Source: Amyloporia xantha (Eukaryota; Basidiomycota; Agaricomycetes; Polyporales; Adustoporiaceae). Taken from it: DNA of 64,000 nt. The stretch spans positions 99,175 to 163,174 of the forward strand of contig JAYKKR010000052.1 of assembly GCA_036971615.1 (NCBI GenBank). Direction: 5' to 3'. This document shows, in pieces, positions 11,105-22,074 of the stretch; the first letter of the stretch is position 1, and each line of letters opens with the position of its first letter. The notes under the pieces are model-generated. The model was given only the letters and a program-made list of their open reading frames with translations, searched no databases and had not been told where the DNA came from. The translations under genes and the position numbers were made by a program.

Positions 11105-11400
11105 ACCGCGCGAGAACGGCGCGCGCTCGACGGGCGCCTAAAGGGCGCTCGTTTTGCGAAAGTCCGTATTCCATTAATAACGTTGGGAATATGGCCTCAA
11201 ATCACCCCAAATTTTTCAGGGGCATTCTAATGCATGATTAGAATGCCCGTGCAAAATTTGGTGCGATATAATTAACATTTGACCCTTCTGTAGGTCGCGC
11301 AAAACGCTTTCCGGCACTTTCCGGCGGGCGTCTAGGGCGCGTAGGGCGACGCACTGCAGCGGATCGCCCTACGCGGACTTAGCAGATTTTTCCTCTTGCC
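11105..11400. repeat. Diverged hairpin module, copy 4
   Basis: It resembles the 1,420-1,720 module: GGGCGCCTAAAGGGCGC, then ATGGCCTCAAATC, then TTCCGGC, then an imperfect hairpin AGGGCGACG / GGATCGCCCTACGCGG near 11,342-11,371. It lies about 260 bp upstream of the next gene, so it may be part of its promoter region. Confidence 0.65.
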
Positions 11401-11660
11401 TTTTGCCACATCCGCGCGCGCTCCTCCTCGCTTGCCTCCCTCGTGCCATCCATCCAATTTTACAGCATAAATGTGAGTATTCACATTCTATTATGCTTTA
11501 TATGTTGTTATAAACTCACCTAAGCCTGTTGAACAGCCTTTAAGCCCAGTAGAAGACCCTGCTACATCCAGACCTGGTTTTCGAACACAGACAGTGAGCA
11601 GGTCTTTTCTCCCTAGCTTATTGAGACCAAACTGACTTTTTCTTTGCCATATACCTAGCC

Positions 11661-14600
11661 ATGTCCCGATCTCCAAGCCCTGAGCAGCTCCAAAAGCTGC
11701 TAGGTGTTACCCTGGACATCCCTGAGCGTCCTACATCGATGGTGGAGATTAGGGAGGTTGTTGGTCATCCGTTGGGTCCTGATGATCCTAGAGGAAAGGC
11801 CTATCTGGTGATGATAGATTCAACCGAGGAAGGGATGGAGAGAATGCAAAGTCAGGCAAGTAGTCTTGAAGTGCACAGTGCAAATGCGAATGAGCTCAGG
11901 ACTATGGGTGAGTGATGACGTCTTTCCATGTGATCTGAGCGCTTACGCGCCCAAGGTTTCTTACATCTGAAACCTTACGATCGCTTGATTGGAAGGAAGA
12001 TTGGAAGCCCTTCGGATGGATCTGAAGATATCCTCCTTCTCTACATGGTTCCTCAGCGGTGTGTTTCTTATATCTTTTCTTTTTCTCTCTCCCATCTCAC
12101 ATGTTATTTAGTCTTCTTCCCTCCGACCTTGTTGCCAAGTTGTTAGCTATCCTTCTCAACTCATTGGTCCTGAGGACGAGTGTACCAGAACAAAGGCACA
12201 GCAGTGCGGTTCAGAGGATGAGTATCAGGGTGGGGTCTGGTGGGAGAGAAGTTCCTCTTCTGAATCTGTTGGACGTGATACTCGTGCCTATAATTTGGCC
12301 CAGTCTTATGAACGCGTGAGAAAGCTTATCGCTCCAGGAAGACTTTCCAAAGTTTACGAGGAAAGTTTGACTGAGCATGGCAAGTTGCGGAAGGAGCTGG
12401 TGGAGGCAAGTAATCATGTCCAGTATTAGTACAGACACTAACTGATTTATCAGGTTGGATCTCGCATCGCCATCAATGCTCTGGAGCGCGGAGACTCTGA
12501 CTTGGTCAATTTGCTCAAAGCTCAAGCTGAGCTCACTGCTAAGTTTCCAATTGGCTTTGAGGGCAATTACGCCTTCACCAATGTTCAGCTGAACATTGCT
12601 TCCACCAAAACCAAGCAACAGGCCCAGGCGCTAGGTAAGTAGTTGATTATCTGAATTTCTTTAATATCTATTGCATATGTTTGCTTCTTTCTGCTCTTTA
12701 TTTATTCTTCTTGCCCTCTATTCTTTTCAAATAAATTCCCACACCCACTGGGGGTGCTTCTTCTATATTTACATCCAATTCCTGATCTCCCCTTCCCATA
12801 TTTCCCTTTATTTATTTCGCTTTTTCCCTATTATTTCGATTTTATTTCCTCTTTCTGCTCTTTATTTATTCTTCTTGCCCTCTATTCTTTTCAAATAAAT
12901 TCCCACACCCACTGGGGGTGCTCCCTCCATCTTTCCATCCAATTTCTCTCCTCCCCTTCGCATTTTTGCCTCTATTTATTGCGCTTGTTTCACTTTTTCT
13001 GACAATTTCTTTTCTAGGTGCTTTGTTCAAGGCAGAACTGGGCCCTTTTGCTGGTATCCATGTGGATAGCTATGACAGTTGGGTTGCCATGTCTTGCATG
13101 ACTGTCTTCTCTCAACTGGACAAGAATGTTGATCCTGGTGTCTTCATCTTTCCTGCCTTTGGTGTGTTCATCTCCATGCCCTATCTGTATGATCCAGAGA
13201 ATCCACAAGAGGTTATGTCTGTCTGTTTCAATGGACTGTATCCTCATGGTGGAACTCCGCCCGTTGCGCTCACCAACACCACACCCAATAACACTTCCTA
13301 CCGCTTTACTCTCATCAACTATCCTAACGACAGCACTCTGGAGGGGCTGGCGCATGTTGGTTTTTGCAGTGGTGAGAATGGAGAATTGGAGGAGATTCCT
13401 CCTCATCTCAGTCTTCATGGGTGTGTACTCTATCTTCTTGATTTTATTTTTTCCTTAAGCTTCGACTTATCTTTTCTTCTAGTGTTTCTCATCCCAATGT
13501 TCCTATTGTCAATCATGGCAATATTCTCACTGATGGCATGGCTATGACCAATGCACAGGGTCTTTTGGACGCTGTTGCCAGAGGTTTTCATCTTGCTTTG
13601 TCCTCTCGCCTTGATCAAATTCCTGCTTGCTATCAGCCTACCGTCGACACTGATGCCTTCATGAACTGTATTACGTTCAAGAACGAGCAAGGTGAAGTTA
13701 TTCATCCTTCTGCCTGGAGCATGCCGCCTTCAGAGAAAGAGAAGCGTGCTGCTCAGGGTAAGCTCTGGAAGAAGATGCGTCTTCATCGTGGTGGTGCAAT
13801 TCCTCATGTGGTTCTTGGCAACTCCTATCAGCCATTCAAGAAGTATATGGAGAGTATTGGGGAGGCAGAGGAGGATGTGGACGATGTTCAGCGTGTGCGT
13901 GGTCGTATTCGTTGTAAGTTGTCTTTGCATTTTTTTTCTTTGCCTTTTGTTTTTATTTCTGACTCATTTTATTTAATTCCAGCCTCTCGTACCTACAGAC
14001 GTAAGTGTTTCTGCCACTATACATAATTTATTCTAACATGGTTTCACAATTTCCAGGCAACAACTCTGAGAAACAGAGGGGTCAGAAGCGTCAGCATGAA
14101 GAAGCTGAGGAAGAAGAAGAAGAAGAAGCAAATTTGCCTTCCATATTGAGAGCTAGTAAGCATCCTCTTTATTTCTTTTTGACTTGTCTAACTTGTTGCA
14201 CAGATACTAGCTTGGATAATATTGCCTCTGCCATGAGGTTGCGCTCTCAAGCACTGTTTGAGCAGATGCAGCAGCAGGCATCTGGCTCTGCTACACGCTC
14301 TAGCAAGCGCCTGAAAGCTGGTATGTCTAAGTAGATAGATAGATATGCACAAATTGATGTATGTGTTAGTTGGAGGCGTTTCGGATAATGCAGAAGAAGG
14401 CTTGCCCATGGACGCGCAGTCGGGTAATACTTTTGATGCTTTTGAGGAGTTTATGAGTGGTACGTCTTGCAGAATGTCACAGTTCCTTTACATTCTAATT
14501 TCTATATAGAACAGGAGTTTGAAGAAGACGAGAACGCGAGCACAGATGGAGGAAATTCTAAGTCTGAAGTGTTGTCACATGGTATGCATCTTTGCTATCT

Positions 14601-16945
14601 TCATAGCATCAGTGTCTTATAAATTATTCTCTAGATATTGCTGACGTCTTTGAGTGCTTCTCATGTAACAATCTTCAGAAGACGTTGGACAACTTGACTC
14701 AGATCCACCAGTCCATGCTGTCAACTCCTCAGTTTCTCCAGCATGAGCAAGCTTTCCACACCCGTCTTTATTGCTTCCTGAAAGGCTACACTAGTAAGGA
14801 GCGTCTCTCTCCTGACATGGCCTCTACAGTTGCTGGTATGGAAGGCGACTTTGACTTTGTGGAGATAAAGTCAAAGATCCAAGGTCTGGAGATGCGTTTG
14901 CTTCGTCAGCAGGCTCTGCTAGCCAACAGCTATGCTTGGATGTGGCTGGACAAAGACTGTATGGATCACTGTCGCTGTGTGATGGACTTGGTGTTGAATG
15001 TGCAGATCAGAAGTACGTCAACCTGGCTGGAGAGACTCTCTATGGACATCTATGATGCTGTCTTGGCTCGGTCTCGCGACAACGACTACTGGGTCTCTCT
15101 TCTTCCTCACACTTATCTTCCTGCGTTGTCTGCCAAGGTGGAGTCTTACAAATTCCACTGTCGCGGTATCTTTCAGACTCCCACCGCTATCACCGATCGT
15201 GTTTGTCAGATTCTCAATGAAGTCCTTCGCTTCTGGCTTGGATATTCCACCAACACTTCTCGCCTTGGTGCCTACTTTGTCCAATTCCTCATCTCCACTA
15301 CTCATTCTCAAGATGTCTTGCTCGTCGACGGTGTTTGGCTTGCTGCCTTACATCTGAAACAAACTGTCTTGCAGACTAAGCTCAGACATTCCTCGCTCCA
15401 TCTTTCTCATCTTGAAGACTTCTACAATGTTCTTTTGAACAGCGCTCTGGCAGATGACAACTCGCCAGAGAGGAAGTTGCTCACTGATATCTCTTCTGTC
15501 ACTCATGAGTGCATCCTTCTTTCTCATCGTCTCTCCACCATCGCATCACCTCCAACTGAGCACATTCCCCATCTTGATCCATATTTGTTCGCACCTAACT
15601 CCTACAAGGACATTCTTCACTTCGTTGAAGAACTTCTGCCCCTTGTTCCCTTTCCAAACCAACTCCCTGCTGACTGTAGCAAGCTTGTTGAGCAGGTCTA
15701 TCGCGACGCTGACAAGAAGCTTCCCTTTCGTGAGCATGCCCCTTCTCGACTTCGCGTTTTGGATGCATCTGGACCCTTCCATCCTGACCACATCGACCAA
15801 CCTGGTGGTTTTGCCAGTGCTTGTATCTGGCGCGGTATCACCTTTGGCACGCAGTCTGTGCTGGAGGGGCCCAACTACTGGACCAGTCTTCACATGTGGA
15901 AGCAGTGGGCAGAGGGCAAGGACGACACTTATCTCTGCAATCTCTCTGCATATGGTGCTTGCATGTCTGGATGCAACCCCTGGTTGGCTAGCTCCTACTT
16001 TTCACTGGAGAACCAGTGGAAGCTTTTGTTGGGCAAGCATGAAGGAGGCCCTCTTCCATTCAAAACTTGCTATAAGTTTATCAAGCAGCGTGCGCAGCAG
16101 ATGGGTGAGTTGATCGCTACATTGCTCACTTGTGATCTTGTCTATGCAGGCAAGGTCACAGCGCCTTCTGCTGTGGAGATGGGTCAGCAAGTTCTCATCA
16201 TTGGAAAGGGTGCGTTGCACGCGCTGGAGTTTATGCAGTTGGTTCCTGTTGATTGCAAGGATGAGGAGGTGGTCTCCAAGGCATTTGTGGACGTCTTCCA
16301 GTATCTTGAGCGTAATATTTCCTTTCATCTTCGCGCTCAGATTGTTTTTGATCCCATTATGATGGAGCATCTGCTCTGTAAGTTCTATAGGATTTATGGG
16401 AAGGGAAAAGGGAAGGGGAAGGGGAGAGGGAAGGAAAAAGGAAAAAGAAACGGGAAGGGGAAGGGGAAGAGGGGCGCAGGGAAACAGTGATTGAATGACT
16501 TTAATGAAACTTCATCATTTGTATCTTTCAAATTGCGTATTCAATCGATTGCTATTTCTTGTAGCCCCTCTGGGTGTCCAGCAAGTGGGCTTTTCTCAAA
16601 CTGAAGGTACGTATAGCTATTCTTGTTTGATTCGTCTCTCATTAGCGAGCAACAACCATCTATTATCGAATAGAGTTTTATAATCGGTTCAGTCATATTG
16701 CCGATCCTCAGACATCTTCTGACAAGTGCATGCGCTTCAGAGAATGCGACCCATCTTCATCTTCACTGCTATCATCTACTCTGTATCCCACTCATCGCTT
16801 GATCTGCTTCACTGGGGAAAGCTCACACTTCAGAAGCTTGTCTATACGCTGCTGTTGCACGACCTGGCAAATTCATCAAACCCTGAATCATCCAACTTTG
16901 GTGTGTGCTTACCTCTTGCACCGTGCGGTCCATGACGCATACTGA
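11661..16945 (+). CDS. Large unknown element protein, 1343 aa, 15 exons
   Basis: Exons: 11,661-11,907, 11,956-12,058, 12,147-12,405, 12,454-12,634, 13,018-13,420, 13,483-13,913, 13,983-14,000, 14,057-14,155, 14,204-14,320, 14,370-14,459, 14,510-14,581, 14,635-16,104, 16,150-16,377, 16,565-16,606 and 16,674-16,945. They join in one frame from ATG to TGA (4,032 nt, 1343 aa); intron 3 uses a GC donor (GCAAGT). I do not recognise the family. The N-terminal half looks like a folded domain (ELGPFAGIHVDSYDSWVAM...). An acidic Glu run (HEEAEEEEEEEA) and low-complexity linker follow, then a C-terminal region of about 700 aa rich in His, Cys and Trp, with FECFSC and a Cys-rich end. The gene is convergent with the next one, stops 2 bp apart. 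The open frame across 15 exons argues for recent selection. A structural or DNA-binding role is only a guess. Confidence 0.7.
12690..13010 (+). repeat. 164-bp tandem duplication inside intron 4
   Basis: The intron at 12,635-13,017 carries two copies of a pyrimidine-rich segment starting CTGCTCTTTATTTATTC, at 12,691 and 12,855. Each includes CCCACACCCACTGGGGGTGC. This explains why the intron is about 380 bp when its neighbours are about 50 bp. Confidence 0.85.
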
Positions 16946-16947
16946 CT

Positions 16948-18487
16948 TCAGTTTGCATAAGAACAGATGGCTGCCGTCAAAGGTGGGAACGGTGCCAAAA
17001 CAACCTGTATCTCAACCAGATTGCCCACATGTATGTTGGACGGCTTGAGACGCTTCATCTTCAAAGGACTTTCCGTTTGGTGAGCAACAGCACGTCTTAG
17101 ACTGAATGACCACTTACTCGCGGCTGACACACTGATAGTACTCCACTTGGTTCTCCTCCAGATGTACTTCAGTCGTAATACGCTTGGCCATCACTCCAGA
17201 AGGGTCCACATCTTTACCCAAAGGCTGAGAGATGCGTCCCTTTGCCTCTCGGGGATGAGCAAAGTATCGGCTAGAGAATTTGAGAACCAGATCACCGTTG
17301 AGGTGAGTCGGCTTCCAAGGGCCCAATGCGTGTCCAGCAAGATGACTAGCCAAGACGCCGTGGATAGCCAAGACACCTCGCACATACCGCTCAAAACAGT
17401 CCAGACCCAGGCCTGTCAGGGTGATGGACTGCTCCGCGTTCCCCAAGTGTCGTGGAAGTCTATGAGATAGGTCAGTTGTCGATTAAGAACAAAGTCCATA
17501 CTGACGCACTGGCTACCATTAAGGATAGGAGGCAGGTTCTTCTCATATACATATCCCAGCAGCAACAACACCGCTTCCTCCGGTGCACTTGTGCTCAATC
17601 CCTCACCACGCCATACCAGCTCACATTTTTGACGTCTCTTGCCCACAGGCAACTCTGATGGAAAAGGATCGAGCATTTGGAATGCAACATCAGGCTAAAC
17701 GACAGTGAGCAGAAGGTACAGTTACATTGAGATGACGTACGGCTGCAAAGTGTTCCAGATGTGCACGACCAAAATCCTTTTCGCGTGTGACAAGAACCTC
17801 GCTCAGCATCTGTTCTGTTTTGTTGTAAGTATAAGGCTGAAGCTCACAGAGCATCACATAGACTTACGATACTTGTCCTTGTCGTCATACAGAATTGCAA
17901 GTGCCATCTTGCAGGTGGAACAGACAAGTCGACTAGGTGGGCGTTGAAAGCAGGTCAGATGTCTTGCTCACATCTAGATGACTGTGGCTGAGCGCAGATG
18001 GTGTTTCCGATCTACCCCGGTTATGGTAATATTGCCATGCACTCGCAACAGATGCAATTGGACAAAACATGCATGTCTAGTACTGATACATCCTCGACAC
18101 TTTCTGCATCTAAATTGTCTCATTCTACAGACCCATCTCATTCATCTAATGGAGATGAATGCGATGTGGGAGGTCAAGGGAAAGTGGGTATGCTCGGTGA
18201 TACAGCTCGAGACATTCTGATGAGAATTCACCTGGATCGTAGATCCACCATACGATAGAACTGAGATCTATGCATCGGGCATCGGACTTGTGACCGCCGA
18301 TCCTCTTACATCTCACCCCAAAGAAATGTTTGTCACGTAGAAAGATATCATTGGTCCAGCACATGAACGTACATGACCCCAGTGCCTTTCCACCGTAACT
18401 CTCCGGTGTCTGGATTCCTATCTCTTCCGAGTCAAACCCAGATAAAAGCCACCCCGTCAAGAGCTCATCTTCTCCAGAGACGTCCAT
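16948..18487 (-). CDS. Unknown element gene, minus strand, exon map partial
   Basis: Several exons are clear on the minus strand: a start at 18,487 (MDVSGEDELLTGW); a segment with STCKMALAILYDDKDKY (17,940-17,875); then NKTEQMLSEVLVTREKDFGR (17,821-17,740); PFPSELPVGKRRQKCELVWR (about 17,680-17,500); ITLTGLGLDCFERYVRGVLA (17,440-17,120); and the last exon (about 17,070-16,948) with SNIHVGNLVEIQVVLAPFPP. A Cys-rich candidate exon near 18,125-17,990 (FRCRKCRGCISTRHAC) looks like a zinc knuckle. I could not close every splice phase, so one or more exons may be wrong or frameshifted. Family not recognised. The start lies 28 bp from the divergent neighbour's ATG, and the stop 2 bp from the convergent neighbour's stop. 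Confidence 0.5.
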
Positions 18488-18515
18488 CCGCTCTCTATCA
18501 TTCTTCCTCTCCCAG
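18488..18515. promoter_or_regulatory. 28-bp gap between divergent start codons
   Basis: The minus-strand ATG (18,485-18,487) and plus-strand ATG (18,516) are separated by only 28 bases. Any bidirectional promoter must overlap the first exons. If transcription starts lie upstream of these codons, the two mRNAs overlap antisense. Confidence 0.4.
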
Positions 18516-21500
18516 ATGGCACCACGCGCTCGAGCTCGTGGCCGTGGAACCTCAAACCGCGGGACGCCTGGCCGGTATGACTCTGTTCTATCTGAACATC
18601 TGGTCCATGTCCTGACCATGTCTCTTGTTTCAGAGGTCGTGGTCGTGGTCGTGGTCGCAAAGCAATCTCAGCTGAGAGTATATCTGACAGTGATGCCGAG
18701 TAAGTAATCCTATTTGTTATTGGCATTGTATGCTTGCTCTAATACTCTACGTCACAGGGAATACACATCTGACCGTATCAAAAGGTAAGAAGGACTTGGA
18801 TTGTTGTTATCTTGTTTCTCATTATATGTTACATAGGATCAAAAAGGACGATGAGTATGCATGTTGAAATCTATTGTCCTTATTTTGTGCTGATAATGGT
18901 ATTGCAATAGCGATGTGTTTGGCACAAGGTATGTTTGGTTTTGCCGCTTTGATATGTATGCTTATAGCGCATTCTAGTCAAGTGCTTGCTGCGAAAGGGC
19001 GTGCAAGTCAAAAGTAATTATTATCTTGTTGTTCACATCACAATCACTGATTTTGCATAGGGTTGAGGAGGATGTAGACATGGCATCTGAAGACGATGCT
19101 GGCAATCCATCGTGTGTCATTTCACTGTCCTCTTGATATTGTTTTGATGTTGATCTGATCCATTTGCCAGCTCTGATCGAGACCCAAGCGATCTTGAAAG
19201 GTATGTGTTGAAGTGCTTTTCTCGGTTTTATTTCTAACATGCTTATAGCGATGAGGCTGCTGTCATTGAGGAACCTGAACTTACTGAGACACCTAAGAAA
19301 AAGTGAGTATATTCATGTGTTGAATCATGTGTGGCTACACTGATATGATTGCTTAGAAAAAGGAAACTCTGACACCGCCGCCGACTCCCAAGACACCTTC
19401 TCCCTCGTACGTGTATCTTATTTGTTTGTGTCAGCTATCACTCATGCAGGTTGTAGCAAATCTCGACGTGGCATCTCCAAGACACCTCGCAAGCGGTTGA
19501 AATTGTGAGTTCTTGTCCTGTTATGTTTGCATCTGCTAAAGTCAACTCAGTGTCTCGAGCGACGAGGAGGAGAGTGACAAGTAAGTCAAGTCATGTATAT
19601 ATGTAGAAGCTTTACCGACTCATTGACATGTAGTGCGTCACCCAAGAAGAAGCAACGTGCAGCGTAAGTCCATGTTATAAGATACATTGTTCCTGTCTGA
19701 GCTCATCGCCAGCAGTACGCCGCATCCTGATAGTGATGATGCTTTAGTGGAGACCAGCGAAGATGAGAGGGAGCGTCGTGTTGATAAGTTGAAGATCCAT
19801 CGTCAGATCACGTCAGTGTTGAAAAAGATGATTGTGCTTGGCGAGTAATTTATCCTGTTTGTAGTGAGTCGCCGGAGTGGAAGAAGTTCAAGTTGTTGCA
19901 AGGAGAACTTCACACTCTGCAGGGAAAGCTTGCTGAGATTGAGATGGCGACACCCAAGAAGTGAGTATTGCTTTGTCGTCTTATAAGGTCAATCTTGTGT
20001 TGACTGTATTGCCCTAGGAAATCTGCATCTTCGTCTCCTGTCAAGAAGGGCAAAAGCACAATCTTCCCGAGCCCCTCCTCCAAAAAGATTTTAGCTCCTG
20101 CGTTCACGGGTAGCATGTCATCCTCGGAAGACGGAATGGAGTAGGTGCAGCTATATTGCGCTTATGGTTTTTGCTTATATGTGTTCACAGAGACAGGCCT
20201 AGTCCTGTCAAGAATACCTGGTTGGTGAGCAATGTTGACAGTGATGATGATATGGCTCATACTACTCCTGGCAGGTATGTCAATCTTACAATGTTCCCAA
20301 CTTTGGCTGACACTCCGCCAAGGAAATCCAAGACAAACTCTCCCAACAAGCGGTGTGAGCTCATTGCGGATGAAGCATCTTCAGACAATGAAGTCAGCAA
20401 CATCAAGGTGTCTGACAAGAACAAGATGGCCTCACCCAGGTATGTATGGTCAATTCGACTGTGATATATGCCTGCTCACTTCTCATATAGGAAGGGAAAG
20501 GGCAAGGACTCTCCCAAGATAGCTGGAATGCTGAGCAGAGAGCTGTGGGATCCTCTTTTGGAGGACTTTTACCAGGATGTTCCGCCTTATGAGTATGTAT
20601 ATCCATTGTCCTAGACACCTATATTGTGGAGACTCAATGAACAATTAGTGCTGTTGAACTTGTGTCTGATGTTATGCCTATCCTGCTGTCTTTGGCACTC
20701 GACATATTTACTCCACAGCCCATCAACACGAGGTATGTGAATCTCATGCGCTCCTCATCGGTGCATCTAATGAAATACAACACCACAGAGCTTTGGTCAA
20801 ACTGATAACCACACCTCAGTTTGATACGCGTGTTGTGAACCCAGCACGTGTCAGTGACATTGACAACAACTTCAATGCAACTGCCAAGGCCACTCTCAGC
20901 CTGGATGTGTCGTTTGAACCTGTCATATGCGTCACGTATGGATCTGTCATAAGATCTCAGCTTTTTGTCGGTGCATCTAATGAAATACAACACCACAGAG
21001 CTTTGGTCAAACTGATAACCACACCTCAGTTTGATACGCGTGTTGTGAACCCAGCACGTGTCAGCGACATTGACAACAACTTCAATGCAACTGCCAAGGC
21101 CACTCTCAGCCTGGATGTGTCGTTTGAACCTGTCATATGCGTCACGTATGGATCTGTCATAAGATCTCAGCTTTTTGTGCCACGAGAAGCTGGTGGAAAA
21201 TACGTCAAGGACATTCTCATTCATCCGCTGATGCAGGAGTGGCAGCTCGCATGTGGCTTCTATGGTCATGTCTATGCCAATCCTCTTAATGTTCGTTCAT
21301 TTGGCAATGGCTTAGGTATTGGAACACGACACAACACCAAAGCACCTGTCAATCCAACATCCTGTAAGTGCGCACTTATATGAGCTATCTGTATCACACT
21401 CTCAACCATAATATAGCGTCTGGATCATACACAGACAGACTCAAGAATGCGGTCAAAGGAAGCAACAGATCCTCCAACGTCAACCACCAGGGGGTGTATG

Positions 21501-21815
21501 GTACCCTACCAGGACGCATGTTCTTGAACCTTGGGACCACAGTAAGAAAGTTCTTGACTTGTATATGTATTATTACTGATGCTCCATAGTTCCTGTACGG
21601 GACTGCTCTGCATACTTCCAAGGCAAGCGCAGCAAGAATCTGAGTTCAACTTCAAAGACATTGCGACCAAATGTCCAGTCTTTGAAGGTGAGATTCCAGA
21701 GGCATCGCTTGTCGGTGTGTTGCATACGGTTGGAAAGTTCAACAAGGGTTCAGGCGACACACTTTCCACCAATATCATGGCTGTTATGTTACTTGCCCGT
21801 ACTAGCAATGATTGA
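18516..21815 (+). CDS. Unknown element protein with basic RGRG/acidic N-terminus, many micro-exons
   Basis: It begins MAPRARARGRGTSNRGTPGR, with intron 1 splitting an RGRGRGRGRK run. Exons then are often 18-50 nt (for example about 18,771-18,785, 18,839-18,854 and 18,911-18,928). They encode a disordered Ser/Asp/Lys-rich stretch like nuclear chromatin proteins, with SKTPRKRLK as a likely nuclear signal. From about 20,640 a folded domain begins (AVELVSDVMPILLSLALDIF, then FVPREAGGKYVKDILIHPL, then SLVGVLHTVGKFNKGSGDTL) and ends at a TGA at 21,813. A 210-bp in-frame tandem duplication lies inside it. Near 21,600-21,650 the frame changes by one base without an obvious intron, so this copy may be damaged at its end, or the splicing differs. 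Family not recognised; an ssDNA-binding role next to a Rep gene is speculation. Confidence 0.55.
20758..21177 (+). repeat. 210-bp tandem duplication within a coding exon
   Basis: Copies at 20,758-20,967 and 20,968-21,177 are almost identical; one difference seen is CAGTGACATTG against CAGCGACATTG. The unit is 70 codons, so the frame is kept. The repeated unit includes the last 30 or so bases of the preceding intron with its acceptor AG, but no donor. Confidence 0.9.
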
Positions 21816-22074
21816 TGTCAGCTGTGTCTCTCATGTATCTTGCGTACTTCTGCTTATTCAATGACATGTTCAATTCAATTGCGTATATTCAACTTGCACC
21901 AGAATAATAGAAAGAGTCTTTGATTTGATTTTGAGGGCGGTTATGGGTCATGTCATGTGATCTGAACCTTGTCACATGACTGTGATCTGATCATGTGACT
22001 TTGGGAATGGTGATGACGTGGCAAATGCTTTCTGTTCCACATCTCTCACTCGACCATTGCTTCTACCATACATC

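Noticed and set aside
12211..12618. 135-aa minus-strand ORF within the large element gene
   Set aside because: It is antisense to two well-supported exons whose frame, splice sites and composition fit the plus strand.
16378..16490. Lys/Gly-rich (KGKGKG) C-terminal extension of the large element protein
   Set aside because: It is read-through of a purine-rich intron; splicing 16,377 to 16,565 keeps the frame and leads to a longer, complex-sequence ending at 16,945.
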